Source of the DNA: JAFAXD01 sp963760435
GTDB taxonomy: Bacteria > Pseudomonadota > Alphaproteobacteria > Rhizobiales > Xanthobacteraceae
NCBI GenBank assembly: GCA_963760435.1
Contig: CAVXDE010000031.1
Coordinates: 1-64,000, forward strand
Reading direction: 5' to 3'
Length of the DNA stretch: 64,000 nt
This document shows, piece after piece, positions 38,543 through 48,246 of the stretch (position 1 is the first letter of the stretch; each line of letters opens with the position of its first letter). The notes under the pieces were generated by a model. It had not been told where the DNA came from, ran no database searches, and saw nothing but the letters and a program-made list of their open reading frames with translations. The translations under genes were made by a program, and so were the position numbers.

Positions 38543-39506
38543 TTAGGCCAGGGTCGGGGCGATCTTCTTGCAAGCCTCGATCAGCGAAACGACACTGCCG
38601 GCCGATTTCTCGAACATGGCACGCTCGGCCGCGTTGAGCTCGATCTCGACGATGCGCTCAACTCCCTTGGCGCCGATCACAACCGGTACCCCGACATAGA
38701 TGTCGCGCTGACCATATTCCCCGGATAGATAGGCCGCCGCGGGCAGCACGCGTTTCTTGTCGTGCAGGTAGCTCTGCGCCATCTCCACGGCGGATGCCGC
38801 AGGGGCGTAGAACGCGGACCCGGTCTTGAGCAGGTTCACGATCTCGCCGCCGCCGTTGCGCGTCCGGTCAACGATTTCCTCGAGCCGCGCCTTGGTGGTC
38901 CAGCCCAGGTCGACAAGGTCATGCAGCGGGATGCCGGCGACCGTCGAATAGCGAAGGAGCGGCACCATCGTGTCCCCGTGGCCGCCGAGCACGAACGCAG
39001 AGACGTCCTCGACCGAGACGTTGAATTCTTCTGCCAGGAACAAGCGGAAGCGCGCCGAGTTCGAGCACACCCGCCATACCCACGACCATGTGCTTGGGCA
39101 GGCCGGAGGTCTTCTGCAGGGCCCACACCATCGCGTCGAGTGGATTGGTGATGCAGATGACGAATGCCTTGGGGGCGTATTTGGCGATCCCGGAGCCGAC
39201 CTGCTCCATCACCTTCAGGTTGATGCTCAGCAGGTCGTCGCGGCTCATCCCCGGCTTACGGGGTACGCCTGCGGTGACGATGCACACGTCGGCGCCGTCC
39301 AGCGCGTCGTAAGAATTCGCGCCGATGTAGCGCGCGTCGAAGCCTTCGACCGGCGATGATTGCGCAATATCGAGCGCCTTGCCCTGGGGAATGCCCTCGG
39401 CGATGTCGAACAGGACGACGTCACCGAGTTCCTTGAGGCCAATGAGGTGAGCGAGCGTGCCACCAATCTGGCCCGCGCCGATCAGTGCAATCTTTGTACG
39501 CGCCAT
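38543..39506 (-). pseudogene. mdh: Malate dehydrogenase, frameshifted near 39060
   Basis: MDH oxidises malate to oxaloacetate with NAD+. The first part (39506 to about 39060) has MARTKIALIGAGQIGGTLAH, GADVCIVTAGVPRKPGMSRDD and VICITNPLDAMVWAL. The second part, in another frame, has SARFRLFLAEEFNVSVEDV, the catalytic His in VLGGHGDTMVPL and the C-terminal helices. One extra base at 39060/39061 turns the expected CTCGACTCG into CTCGAACTCG. Corrected, it is about 320 residues, the normal length of this LDH-like MDH type. Upstream residues from 39575 are not part of the gene. It is probably an indel artefact. Confidence 0.93.
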
Positions 39507-39605
39507 GAGCGGAGAAATCCTTGATGAAGGCGGTCCCGGCGCCCGGGTGTTACCCGTTTCGTGAGACCCGTTCAAGACACGTGCCAGCGTGCGGCGTGCC
39601 CGTCG

Positions 39606-40775
39606 TCACGTCTCGATGATTCCTTCGGTTGAGTGGGTCAGTGTGGGTCGCCCCCCGTGCGGCAGAGATAAGTAGGTCTCCGAACCCATCTCGATGAGAC
39701 GAGAAGCGGTGCGCCTGAACTCGCTGGCCTCGAAGCCCTGATCGGCCTGGTAGAGCAAATCCGGCTCGGCCGCCGCGGATGCCACCAGCTTCACCGCCCG
39801 GTCGTACAGGGTATCGATCAACAGGATGAAACGCTTCGCCTCGTTGTGCGTCTCGTAGTTCATCACTGGGATGCGGTCGATTACGAGCGTGTGGTACTCG
39901 CGCGCGATTTTGAGAAAATCCAAGGCACCCAAAGGCTGGACGCAGAGATCGGCGAAGCCGAAGCGAGCAGCCCCCAGCGCGGCGCGCGGAACATGGATGG
40001 TGCGGCCCTTCAGAGGCAATTGCTGCGCCTCGTCCGGGTGTCCGGCCGTCAGGCGGCGCCAAGCCACATCCAGCGCGGTATCGGCCGAGGCATCTGCAGG
40101 CACATACCAGACCTTGGTGCCAGCGAGTTTCTCCAGCCGGAAATCGGTCCGCGCATCGAGCCGCACGACGTCGACCTTCTGCTTCAACAGTTCGATGAAC
40201 GGCACGAACAGCGCCCGGTTGAGCCCGTCTTCGTAGAGGCAGTCCGGCTCGACGTTCGACGTCGCGACGACAACCACCCCGCGACTGAAAAGCTGCGTAA
40301 ACAGGCGGCCCAGGATCATCGCATCGGCGATGTCGGTGACATGAAACTCATCAAAACAGAGGACCCACGCCTCGTCGGCAATGTCTGAGGCGGTGTGTGT
40401 GATCGGATCGCCGTTTGTGATGCCCTGCTTCTCTCTCAGGCGGTAAAATTGCACGCGCTCGTGGACGGCAGCCATGAACTCGTGGAAATGAGTCCGCCGC
40501 TTGTGCGGGACCGGGCAAGTCTCGAAAAACAGGTCCATCAGCATGGTCTTGCCGCGCCCGACCTCGCCCCAGAGGTAGAGACCCTTGAGGCCGTCCTCGC
40601 GCCGCTCGAAGCTGCCGAATAGCCATCCCAGATGCGACGATTTGCGCGCGAGTTGACGGGTTGCCAGCCGCTCGTTCAAGGCGGCAAGCCGTTCGATGAT
40701 CGCCCGCTGCGCCCTGTCGGGCTCGATCTCTCCGGCAGCCAAGCGCGCCGCGTAGAGGGCTTTCAGGTCGGACAT
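39606..40775 (-). CDS. zapE: Cell division protein ZapE (AFG1-like ATPase)
   Basis: The 389-residue P-loop ATPase has LYLWGEVGRGKTMLMDLFF (Walker A) and VLCFDEFHVTDIADAMILG (Walker B). KRRTHFHEFMAAVHER and the C-terminal RFGFADLCVQPLGALDFL are typical of AFG1/ZapE. ZapE modulates the Z-ring under stress in Escherichia coli. It lies 99 bases upstream of mdh, the usual alphaproteobacterial order. Confidence 0.95.
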   Translation of the reverse strand: MSDLKALYAARLAAGEIEPDRAQRAIIERLAALNERLATRQLARKSSHLGWLFGSFERREDGLKGLYLWGEVGRGKTMLMDLFFETCPVPHKRRTHFHEFMAAVHERVQFYRLREKQGITNGDPITHTASDIADEAWVLCFDEFHVTDIADAMILGRLFTQLFSRGVVVVATSNVEPDCLYEDGLNRALFVPFIELLKQKVDVVRLDARTDFRLEKLAGTKVWYVPADASADTALDVAWRRLTAGHPDEAQQLPLKGRTIHVPRAALGAARFGFADLCVQPLGALDFLKIAREYHTLVIDRIPVMNYETHNEAKRFILLIDTLYDRAVKLVASAAAEPDLLYQADQGFEASEFRRTASRLIEMGSETYLSLPHGGRPTLTHSTEGIIET

Positions 40776-41005
40776 CGGCGCAATTCAGCTCGGCGAGGCG
40801 GAACAGGTCATTTTCGCCGGTATTTCCACGGCCAAGATATGAATTCAATTTCATTTGATGATTGGCGGCTATGCTGGTCGTGAGGTTGTCACGTCGATGG
40901 TGCATCGCAATATAGCCAACAATTCGCAGGAGGATACTCGTTCTGCGCATGGGGAAGCGACTTTGGTGGGTCTAGGGGCGCTAATCACGTCAGGAGACCC
41001 TGAAA

Positions 41006-41590
41006 ATGCAAAATGTTCTTGTCGACGGCGGCTCAATTCGGAAGCTCTGGATCGGTGAATCCAGCAAATACCGCGAGCATCTTCTCCGGCTCGACCCGGA
41101 AAGCCGGCGCAATCGCTTTGGCGGCGCCGTTTCGGACGAATTTATCGAACGGTTCGTCGAGCTGACTCTCGGACTCGATGCCGTCATTCACGGCTTTTTC
41201 GTCGACGGCGTGCTCCGGGGCGCGGCTGAACTGCGTCCGCTCGGATCCGGGTTTGCGCATGAAGCCGAGGCGGCGTTCTCGATCGAGAAGGCTTGGCAGA
41301 GCCATGGCGTCGGCTCCGAGCTCCTCAAGCGGACCCTGCTTGCGGCCCGTAACCGCGGTATCCGGCTGCTGCACATGTCCTGCCTGGCCAATAACCAGCG
41401 CATGCAACAGCTGGCCCGCAAGTTCGACGCCGAGCTGAGTTTCGACTTTGGCAGCGTCGTGGGCGAGGTCGAGGCCTCATACCCGACACCCATGTCGATG
41501 CTGCGGGAAATGATGGCGGACGGGCACGGCTTTGCGACCGCCGTGCTGGATGCCCAGTCTCGCCTGCTGAGCGCCGGCGGCCGCCGCTAG
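41006..41590 (+). CDS. GNAT family N-acetyltransferase
   Basis: The 194-residue protein has the acetyl-CoA binding segment AFSIEKAWQSHGVGSELLKR and RNRGIRLLHMSCLANNQRM. It begins with an RRNRFGGAVSDEFIERFVEL region seen in related acyltransferases. AGGAG lies 10 bases upstream of ATG 41006. The substrate is unknown. Its stop abuts the thpR stop on the other strand. Confidence 0.87.
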   Translation: MQNVLVDGGSIRKLWIGESSKYREHLLRLDPESRRNRFGGAVSDEFIERFVELTLGLDAVIHGFFVDGVLRGAAELRPLGSGFAHEAEAAFSIEKAWQSHGVGSELLKRTLLAARNRGIRLLHMSCLANNQRMQQLARKFDAELSFDFGSVVGEVEASYPTPMSMLREMMADGHGFATAVLDAQSRLLSAGGRR

Positions 41591-42127
41591 TTAGCCGGCG
41601 AGCGGGTAGGCCGCCTCCACCACATAGGGGCCGCCGCCGACGCTCGCCCGCGATGAAAACAGCACAAATCGGACGGCGCGAAACGCCGGCGACCGGTACG
41701 GCTGGCGGACCGCCAGATAGTCCGCCGCTTGCCGGCTCGAGGTTTCGCGCAGCCGCGCCAGGGTGACGTGCGGGGTATATTTGCGCCCCTCGGGCTCAAG
41801 CCCGATCCGCTGCAGCAGCCGCGCATGCTCCGCCTGCAGGTCGAGGAGCGGCGGGGTCGTCTCAACGGCGGCGACGAGGGCGCGCGGTTTGCGGCCGCCG
41901 AAGGAGGACAGCCCGTTGAGCCGCAGGTCGAATTGTCGGCGCGACACGCTCCCCAGCATCGAGGCGACATCGCGCGCGACCGCGCCATCCACGTCGCCGA
42001 TGAAGCGCAAGGTGAGGTGGTAATTTTCCGGATCGATCCAGCGCGCCCCCGGTAACCCGCCGCGCAGCATTGCCAGCGACTGGCCAATCTCAGGCGGAAT
42101 TTCGAGTGCGGTGAACAGGCGGGGCAT
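41591..42127 (-). CDS. thpR: RNA 2',3'-cyclic phosphodiesterase
   Basis: This 2H phosphoesterase has both HxTx motifs (NYHLTLRFIGD and YTPHVTLARL). It opens 2',3'-cyclic ends of RNA and was formerly called LigT. ATG 42127 (MPRLFTALEIPPEI) is chosen because the family starts there; the frame extends upstream without similarity. Length is 178 residues, full length. Confidence 0.93.
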   Translation of the reverse strand: MPRLFTALEIPPEIGQSLAMLRGGLPGARWIDPENYHLTLRFIGDVDGAVARDVASMLGSVSRRQFDLRLNGLSSFGGRKPRALVAAVETTPPLLDLQAEHARLLQRIGLEPEGRKYTPHVTLARLRETSSRQAADYLAVRQPYRSPAFRAVRFVLFSSRASVGGGPYVVEAAYPLAG

Positions 42128-42206
42128 GGGCGGACAACGAATGCCCATCTGGTTAGGTATTCGTGGGACCACGAAGCCTCATTTCGCAGACGAGCGCGAG
42201 ACGTGC

Positions 42207-42851
42207 TTACGACCCCGCCTTGGCCTTCGCAATCAGCTCCTCGACTTTCGGCAGAATGCCCGCAACGACGCGATCGACGCCCTTGCCGGTGGGGTGGATG
42301 CCGTCGGCCTGGTTGAGCTCCGCTCGGCCGGCGACCTGATCGAGGAAGAACGGATAGAGGATCGCGCCGTAACGCTGCGCCAAAGCCGGATACATGTCGC
42401 GATAGGCTTGCCCGAACTCGTCGCCCATATTGGGCGGGGCATACATGCCGCAGAGCAGGACCGGGATCCCGCGCTGCTTCAGGTGCTGCAACATTTCTTC
42501 CAAGGCTTTGCGCGTGACCGCCGGATCGACGCCGCGCATCGCATCGTTGGCCCCCAGCTCAAGGATCACAGCGTCCGCGTCGCTCGGCACGGACCAGTCG
42601 AGCCGCGCCAAGCCGCCCGACGTGGTGTCACCGCTGACGCCGGCATTGACGATGTCCACGTTGACGCCTTTGCCGGCAAGTGCCTGCTGCAGTTTGGCAG
42701 GAAATGCTTCATTCGCCGGCAGGCCGTAGCCGGCCGTCAACGAATCTCCGAACGCGACGATTTTCAGCGGTCGCTCGGTGGCCTCTGCAGATATGCCAAA
42801 CACGAGGCCGAATGCCGCAGCGGCGAACGCGACAATGCGAAGTGACGTCAA
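42207..42851 (-). CDS. tesA: Arylesterase/thioesterase TesA (GDSL/SGNH hydrolase)
   Basis: The secreted SGNH hydrolase has a signal peptide (RIVAFAAAAFGLVFGISA), the GDS block IVAFGDSLTAGYGLP, GxND in ELGANDAMRG and the catalytic Asp-His in DGIHPTGKG. TTG 42851 is favoured because GGGAGG lies eight bases before it and the signal peptide starts there. The open frame extends far upstream without similarity. It is divergent from the ABC pair below, as in the tesA-ybbA-ybbP module of many proteobacteria. Confidence 0.9.
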   Translation of the reverse strand: MTSLRIVAFAAAAFGLVFGISAEATERPLKIVAFGDSLTAGYGLPANEAFPAKLQQALAGKGVNVDIVNAGVSGDTTSGGLARLDWSVPSDADAVILELGANDAMRGVDPAVTRKALEEMLQHLKQRGIPVLLCGMYAPPNMGDEFGQAYRDMYPALAQRYGAILYPFFLDQVAGRAELNQADGIHPTGKGVDRVVAGILPKVEELIAKAKAGS

Positions 42852-42959
42852 AATCTGGACCTCCCGTGCCAAATACCCATATGTGAGCAGTGCTGCCGGA
42901 ATCAACGTGTGTTGGGCCGCGTGGCCGCGGAGGTTGAACCGGGAGACGATCGGAATTCC

Positions 42960-43667
42960 ATGGACGACACCTCCGGTGCCTACCGAGTGCCCGCCATCGC
43001 GCTCTCGGGCGTTAACTTGTCGCTCGGCCGCGGCGCATCGCGCGTTCATATTCTCAAAGACGTGACGCTGACGGTCCGCCGCGGCGAAGCCGTCGGTCTG
43101 GTCGGCCCATCGGGCTCGGGGAAATCGACGCTCCTTATGGTGATGGCCGGACTCGAACGCGCCGATACTGGCTCGGTCGCGATCGCCAGCGAAGATATCG
43201 GCAAGCTCGGCGAGGATGCGCTCGCGCAGTTTCGCGGCCGGCAGATCGGCATTGTGTTTCAATCATTCCATCTGATCCCGACCATGACGGCGATCGAGAA
43301 TGTCGCCGTGCCACTCGAGCTCGCGGGTGTTGCTGATGCGTTCGAACGTGCCGAGCGCGAGCTGGCCGCCGTCGGACTTGCCGAGCGCCGCACCCACTAT
43401 CCGGCCGAATTGTCCGGCGGCGAGCAGCAACGGGTGGCGCTGGCGCGCGCGCTCGCGCCACGGCCAGCAATTCTTGTTGCTGATGAGCCGACCGGCAATC
43501 TCGACGAGGATACTGGACGTCACGTCATCGACCTGCTCTTTGCCGGCCACATCGAGCACGGCACCACGCTGGTGTTGGTGACGCATGATTCGTCATTGGC
43601 GCGCCGCTGCGATCGCGTGGTGCGCATGCGCTCGGGCCGCATCGACCACGCCTTGAAGCAACCATGA
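42960..43667 (+). CDS. ABC transporter ATP-binding protein, YbbA/LolD type
   Basis: The ATPase has Walker A GPSGSGKSTLLMVMAG, signature LSGGEQQRVALARAL and Walker B AILVADEPTGNLDEDT. It belongs to the MacB/LolD class that works with FtsX-like permeases. ATG 42960 is chosen over upstream in-frame starts. Overlap with the permease gene (ATGA) and the divergent tesA identify it as YbbA. It probably powers envelope lipid or lysophospholipid handling, by inference from E. coli context. Confidence 0.92.
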   Translation: MDDTSGAYRVPAIALSGVNLSLGRGASRVHILKDVTLTVRRGEAVGLVGPSGSGKSTLLMVMAGLERADTGSVAIASEDIGKLGEDALAQFRGRQIGIVFQSFHLIPTMTAIENVAVPLELAGVADAFERAERELAAVGLAERRTHYPAELSGGEQQRVALARALAPRPAILVADEPTGNLDEDTGRHVIDLLFAGHIEHGTTLVLVTHDSSLARRCDRVVRMRSGRIDHALKQP

Positions 43668-46279
43668 GCGACATCGCCCTGCGGCCCGGATCCATGCTCC
43701 GCGTGCCGCCGGTGCTGCGCATCGCCGTTCGCGAGCTGCAGGGCGGGCTGCACGGCTTCTACGTGTTCATTGCGTGTCTCGCGGTCGGCGTGATGACTAT
43801 CGCGGGTGTCGGGTCGTTCGCGCGCGGGCTCGCCGACGGTTTGGCGCGCGAGGGTCGCGTGATTCTGGGCGCGGATGTCTCCTTCTCGCTGATCCAGCGC
43901 GAAGCGAGCCCGGAGGAGCGCGCGTTTCTGGCCAGCCGCGGCGACGTTGGCGTAGTGGCGACGTTGCGGGCCATGGCGCGCAGTATCGGGGCGAACGGTC
44001 ATGCGCCTGGGGCGGAGCCGGAGATCGGCAGCCCGGGCGCTGCACTGGTCGAAATCAAAGCCGTCGACAACACCTACCCGCTGTACGGAACGATCCTCAC
44101 CAGCCCATCCGAACCACTGCGCGATCTGCTGGCTGCGCATGGCGACGTGTTTGGTGCGGTGGTCGATGAGGCGCTCCTGGGACGCCTCGATGTTCACGTG
44201 GGCGACCACATCCGTGTCGGCCAAGCCGAGTTCGAGGTCCGCGCCACGCTGACGAACGAATCCGACAAGCTTGCAGGCGGGATCGGCTTCGGCCCGCGTT
44301 TGCTCATCAGTCAGGAAGCCCTGCGTGCGGCCGGACTCGTCCAGCCCGGCAGCCTGGTGCGTTGGGTCTATCGGGTGCGTCTGTCGGGCAATGACAGCGG
44401 TGATGCGGCCGTGAAAGCCCTAATCGATCAGGCGCACCAGCAACTTCCCAATGCCGGTTGGGAAGTCCGCAACCGCAGCAACGTCTCGCCGCAACTGGAG
44501 CGCTCGATCGAGCAGTTCACGCAGTATCTCACGCTCGTGGGCCTGACCGCGTTGCTGGTCGGCGGTGTCGGTATCGCGAACTCGATCAAATATTATCTGG
44601 AACGCAAACGCGATGCGATCGCCACGTTGAAATCCGTCGGCGCCACGGGTACGCGCGTCGTTACGATCTATCTGATTGAAGTCCTGCTGCTTGGCATCGG
44701 CGGCGCGCTGATCGGTTTGATCGTCGGCGCGGCGCTACCGTTTCTGATCGCCGGCGCCGTCGGATCCCTGATTCCGTTGCCGTTTGCCCCGTCGATCTAT
44801 CCAACGCAGCTTGGTTTGGCACTCGGTTACGGCGTGCTCACCGCCGTCGCGTTCACGTTATGGCCGCTCGGCCGCGCGCATGATGTTCCGGTCTCCGTGC
44901 TGTTCCGCGGCGAGATCGCGCCCGAGCGCTCGCTGCCGCGCCGGCGCTACATCGTCGCGACGATCATTGCGATCGCGGCGTTGGCGGGCTTCGCCATCCT
45001 TGCGGCCTACGATCGGCGGATCGCGATTTTCTTCATCCTCGCTGCCGCGGTGGCATTCGGGATCTTGCACCTTGTGGCGAGATTGCTGATGCTGATCGCG
45101 TCGCGCGCGCCGCATGTACGCTCCGCCATTGTGCGGCTCGCTATTTCCAACATTCACCGGCCGGGCGCGCTCACGCCAACGGTGGTGCTGTCGCTCGGGC
45201 TGGGGCTCGGGCTTCTGGTTACTGTGCTCGAGATCGACGGCAACCTGCGCCGCCAGTTCACGGCGTCGCTTCCGGCGCATGCTCCATCATTCTACTTTCT
45301 CGATATTCAACCAGCCGACGCCGAACGTTTCGCCGCGTTCGTGCAGGCCCGCGCGCCGATGGCCACGCTCGAAGAGGTGCCGATGCTGCGCGGGCGCATT
45401 ATCGCGGCGCGCGGTGTTTCGGCCGAGAATCTCAAGCCGCCGCCCAATATCGCCTGGGTACTGCAAAGTGATCGCGGCTTCACTTACACCGATCACGTGC
45501 CGCGCGGGTCTCGCGTTGTCACCGGCAGCTGGTGGCCGCCGGACTACGATGGACCGCCGCTGGTTTCGTTCGAGCGGCGTATCGCCGAAGGGCTCGGCCT
45601 CAAACTCGGCGATGAGGTGACGGTCAATGTGCTGGGTCGCGAGATCAAAGCGCGCATCGGCAATTTGCGTGACCTGGACTGGCAGTCGCTCGGCATCAAC
45701 TTTGTCATGGTCTACTCGCCCGCGACCTTCCGCGGCGCGCCGGCGATGCAACTCGCCACGTTGACCTATCCGGACGGCGGCTCCTCCGGCGAGGAAGCCG
45801 CCATGCTGCGGGCGGTCGCGGATGCGTTTCCGGCGATCACTGCGGTGCGTGTGAAGGACGCCATCGAGGCGTTTGGCGATCTTGTTGGTAAGCTCGTGCT
45901 GGGCATCCGCGGCGCGAGCCTCATCACCCTCATCACCGCCGCCTTGGTGCTCGGTGGCGCACTCGCGGCCGGACATCGGCACCGCGTCTATGACGCGGTC
46001 ATTCTCAAGACGCTGGGAGCATCGCGCCGCCAGCTCATCACGGCCTACGCGCTGGAATATCTGCTGCTTGGGCTCGCCACGGCGATTTTCGGAGTAGCAG
46101 TCGGTTCACTCGCTTCCTGGCGGGTGATCACCGACATCATGAATTTGAGCTACACGTGGCTGCCAGTACCGGCAGCCTATGCGGCGCTGGGGGCGCTGGC
46201 AGTGACCCTGGTGTGTGGGCTTGCCGGTACGTTCTCGGCGCTCGGTCGCAAGCCGGCGCCTTTGTTACGCAATTTGTGA
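43664..46279 (+). CDS. FtsX-like ABC transporter permease, YbbP type
   Basis: The 871-residue membrane protein has an N-terminal helix (YVFIACLAVGVMTIAGVGSF), a large periplasmic MacB-PCD-like domain, and two FtsX blocks. These are about 285-400 (YLTLVGLTALLVGGVGIANS and GIGGALIGLIVGAALPFLIA) and about 745-870 (SLITLITAALVLGGALAAGH, YLLLGLATAIFGVAVGSLA), with further helices at about 430-480. Ten helices with duplicated FtsX domains match YbbP. It is coupled to the ATPase gene by a 4-base overlap. Confidence 0.92.
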   Translation: MSDIALRPGSMLRVPPVLRIAVRELQGGLHGFYVFIACLAVGVMTIAGVGSFARGLADGLAREGRVILGADVSFSLIQREASPEERAFLASRGDVGVVATLRAMARSIGANGHAPGAEPEIGSPGAALVEIKAVDNTYPLYGTILTSPSEPLRDLLAAHGDVFGAVVDEALLGRLDVHVGDHIRVGQAEFEVRATLTNESDKLAGGIGFGPRLLISQEALRAAGLVQPGSLVRWVYRVRLSGNDSGDAAVKALIDQAHQQLPNAGWEVRNRSNVSPQLERSIEQFTQYLTLVGLTALLVGGVGIANSIKYYLERKRDAIATLKSVGATGTRVVTIYLIEVLLLGIGGALIGLIVGAALPFLIAGAVGSLIPLPFAPSIYPTQLGLALGYGVLTAVAFTLWPLGRAHDVPVSVLFRGEIAPERSLPRRRYIVATIIAIAALAGFAILAAYDRRIAIFFILAAAVAFGILHLVARLLMLIASRAPHVRSAIVRLAISNIHRPGALTPTVVLSLGLGLGLLVTVLEIDGNLRRQFTASLPAHAPSFYFLDIQPADAERFAAFVQARAPMATLEEVPMLRGRIIAARGVSAENLKPPPNIAWVLQSDRGFTYTDHVPRGSRVVTGSWWPPDYDGPPLVSFERRIAEGLGLKLGDEVTVNVLGREIKARIGNLRDLDWQSLGINFVMVYSPATFRGAPAMQLATLTYPDGGSSGEEAAMLRAVADAFPAITAVRVKDAIEAFGDLVGKLVLGIRGASLITLITAALVLGGALAAGHRHRVYDAVILKTLGASRRQLITAYALEYLLLGLATAIFGVAVGSLASWRVITDIMNLSYTWLPVPAAYAALGALAVTLVCGLAGTFSALGRKPAPLLRNL

Positions 46280-46404
46280 ACGCGACAATCGGCCACGCAG
46301 GCCTGCCTACCCCTGCGCGTTCTTGTCATCGAGGCGTTGATCGCCGCCGTGATATTTTTCGTTCGATGGGCAGAGCGGTGCGGCCGCCAATGCGGGGTGA
46401 CGTG

Positions 46405-47208
46405 ATGACGAATTCAGATCCGGCCAATCTCCAGGGCGCCTACGGATCCCCGTACAGGACGGCACCGCGTCCGGACACCGCCGCTATCGATCAAGGCCTG
46501 CGATCCTACATGCTGCGGGTCTACAACTACATGGCCGTAGGCCTGGTCATCACCGGGGTGGCCGCAGTCGCCGTCTATATGGGCTCCGTCACGACCGATG
46601 CTGATTCCAGTGTCCGGGTGTTGCGCAACGGCGTCTATCTCACGCAGCTCGGCTACGTCCTGTTTGTCAGTCCGGCCAAGTGGCTGGTCATCCTCTCGCC
46701 GCTCGCGTTCATCTTTGTATTGAACTTGGGTGTCGAGCGGTTGCGGCCGGCCAGCGCCCAGCTTTTGTTCTGGTTGTTTGCCGCGCTGGTCGGCGTTTCG
46801 CTGAGCTCAATCTTTCTAGTCTATACGCACACCTCCATCACCCGCGTCTTCTTCATCACCTCTGCGTCCTTTGGCGCCCTGTCGCTGTGGGGTTACACGA
46901 CCCAGCGGGACCTCACCGGTTTCGGCAGCTTTCTGTTGATGGGTGTGGTCGGGATTGTTCTCGCCAGTCTCGTCAACGTCTTCGTGCACAGCTCGATACT
47001 GCAGTGGGTCGTGTCCGTCGTCGGGGTGCTGGTGTTTGCCGGTCTCACCGCCTGGGATACCCAGCGGCTGAAGAACGAATACATTTACGCGGTCATGGAT
47101 GGGGAGGCGATGCAACGCACGGCCATCATGGGGGCGCTCTCGCTCTACCTCGATTTCATCAACCTGTTCACCCTGCTGCTGCAGCTCCTCGGCGATCGCG
47201 ACAACTGA
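46405..47208 (+). CDS. Bax inhibitor-1/YccA family membrane protein, first copy
   Basis: The roughly 267-residue protein with about seven helices has the BI-1 landmarks RSYMLRVYNYMAVGLVITG, FITSASFGALSLWGYTTQR and VFAGLTAWDTQRLK. It ends LYLDFINLFTLLLQLLGDRD. Bacterial members act as pH-sensitive calcium leak channels or protease modulators. ATG 46405 is chosen for the GGGGTGA upstream; ATG 46390 is an alternative. A second family member follows at 47411. Confidence 0.92.
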   Translation: MTNSDPANLQGAYGSPYRTAPRPDTAAIDQGLRSYMLRVYNYMAVGLVITGVAAVAVYMGSVTTDADSSVRVLRNGVYLTQLGYVLFVSPAKWLVILSPLAFIFVLNLGVERLRPASAQLLFWLFAALVGVSLSSIFLVYTHTSITRVFFITSASFGALSLWGYTTQRDLTGFGSFLLMGVVGIVLASLVNVFVHSSILQWVVSVVGVLVFAGLTAWDTQRLKNEYIYAVMDGEAMQRTAIMGALSLYLDFINLFTLLLQLLGDRDN

Positions 47209-47410
47209 TGGCCTCGCCTCCGTTTCCCGGCCGGGCCAAAAACCCTCGTATTAAAAGGGGTTAATGTGACATCGCGGCGCGCGAAAATCGGTCTCGACCC
47301 GGCTTCCTTTCGGAGGCGCAAAGCATTAGATTCGACGTCGTCGGGTGTTGTGGTCTATGCGGCCGCAGCGCCGTCCCGGTAGCCAATCCGGTAACCAAAG
47401 GGGTTACTCC

Positions 47411-48172
47411 ATGTCGAACTTCGATCGGAACTACGCGGTCGGTCGCGGCGCCGGTGCAGACCGCGCGATTGCGATCGACAAGGGCCTGCGCGCCTACATG
47501 CTGCGGGTCTACAACACGATGGCCATGGGCGTGGCCCTCACGGGTATCGTGGCTTGGCTGACCTATCAGGCTGCAGTCGTCACCAACGAGGCCGGCAACA
47601 TCGTCGGTCTGACATCGTTCGGCCAGGCGATCTTCGGCGGACCGGCGGTCATCATCCTCGTGCTGGCGACTCTGGGACTGGTGTTCTTCATCAGCTTCCG
47701 CATTCAGCACCTGCAAGTCGGAACGGCGCTGGGCCTCTTCCTCCTCTACGCCGGTCTGCTCGGGGTGATGCTGTCCTCGATCTTCCTTGCCTATACGGGC
47801 GCTTCGATCACGCGCACGTTCTTCATTTCGGCGGCGTCGTTCGGGGCGTTGAGTCTCTATGGCTATACGACCCAGCGCGATCTCTCGCCGATTGGGTCGT
47901 TCCTGGTCATGGGCGTGTTCGGGTTGGTGCTGGCCATGCTGGTCAACATCTTCCTCAAGAGCACCGGGCTCGACTTCGTGATCTCGGCGGTCGGCGTGGT
48001 CATTTTTGCTGGCATGACCGCTTGGGACACCCAGCGGATCAAGGAAATGTATGACCCGCAGGAAGATGGCACGGCCACCGGCCGGAAGGCCGTGATGGGC
48101 GCCTTGCAGCTCTATCTCGACTTCATCAACCTCTTCATGTTCCTGCTGCGCTTCCTCGGCGACCGCCGCTGA
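47411..48172 (+). CDS. Bax inhibitor-1/YccA family membrane protein, second copy
   Basis: The 253-residue paralogue of the preceding gene has RAYMLRVYNTMAMGVALTG, FISAASFGALSLYGYTTQRD, VIFAGMTAWDTQRIKEMY and LYLDFINLFMFLLRFLGDRR. Its N-terminus and the second and third helices differ strongly from the first copy, so it is an old duplication. ATG 47411 follows AAAGGGG. A strong terminator lies 22 bases after the stop. Confidence 0.93.
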   Translation: MSNFDRNYAVGRGAGADRAIAIDKGLRAYMLRVYNTMAMGVALTGIVAWLTYQAAVVTNEAGNIVGLTSFGQAIFGGPAVIILVLATLGLVFFISFRIQHLQVGTALGLFLLYAGLLGVMLSSIFLAYTGASITRTFFISAASFGALSLYGYTTQRDLSPIGSFLVMGVFGLVLAMLVNIFLKSTGLDFVISAVGVVIFAGMTAWDTQRIKEMYDPQEDGTATGRKAVMGALQLYLDFINLFMFLLRFLGDRR

Positions 48173-48194
48173 GCCAGTCAGGTTCCATCGACAG

Positions 48195-48228
48195 CGCCCC
48201 GGCCATTGCGGCCGGGGCGTTTTATTTT
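48195..48228 (+). terminator. Rho-independent terminator after the BI-1 genes
   Basis: CGCCCCGGCC (48195-48204) pairs with GGCCGGGGCG (48210-48219) across ATTGC, and TTTTATTTT follows. This marks the end of the BI-1 transcript before the acetyltransferase gene. Confidence 0.9.
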
Positions 48229-48246
48229 CGGGGGTGATCGGCAGCC

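Noticed and set aside
42852..43262. Long N-terminal extension of TesA
   Set aside because: The extension is the antisense of the ABC ATPase gene; the signal peptide and GGGAGG site place the start at TTG 42851.
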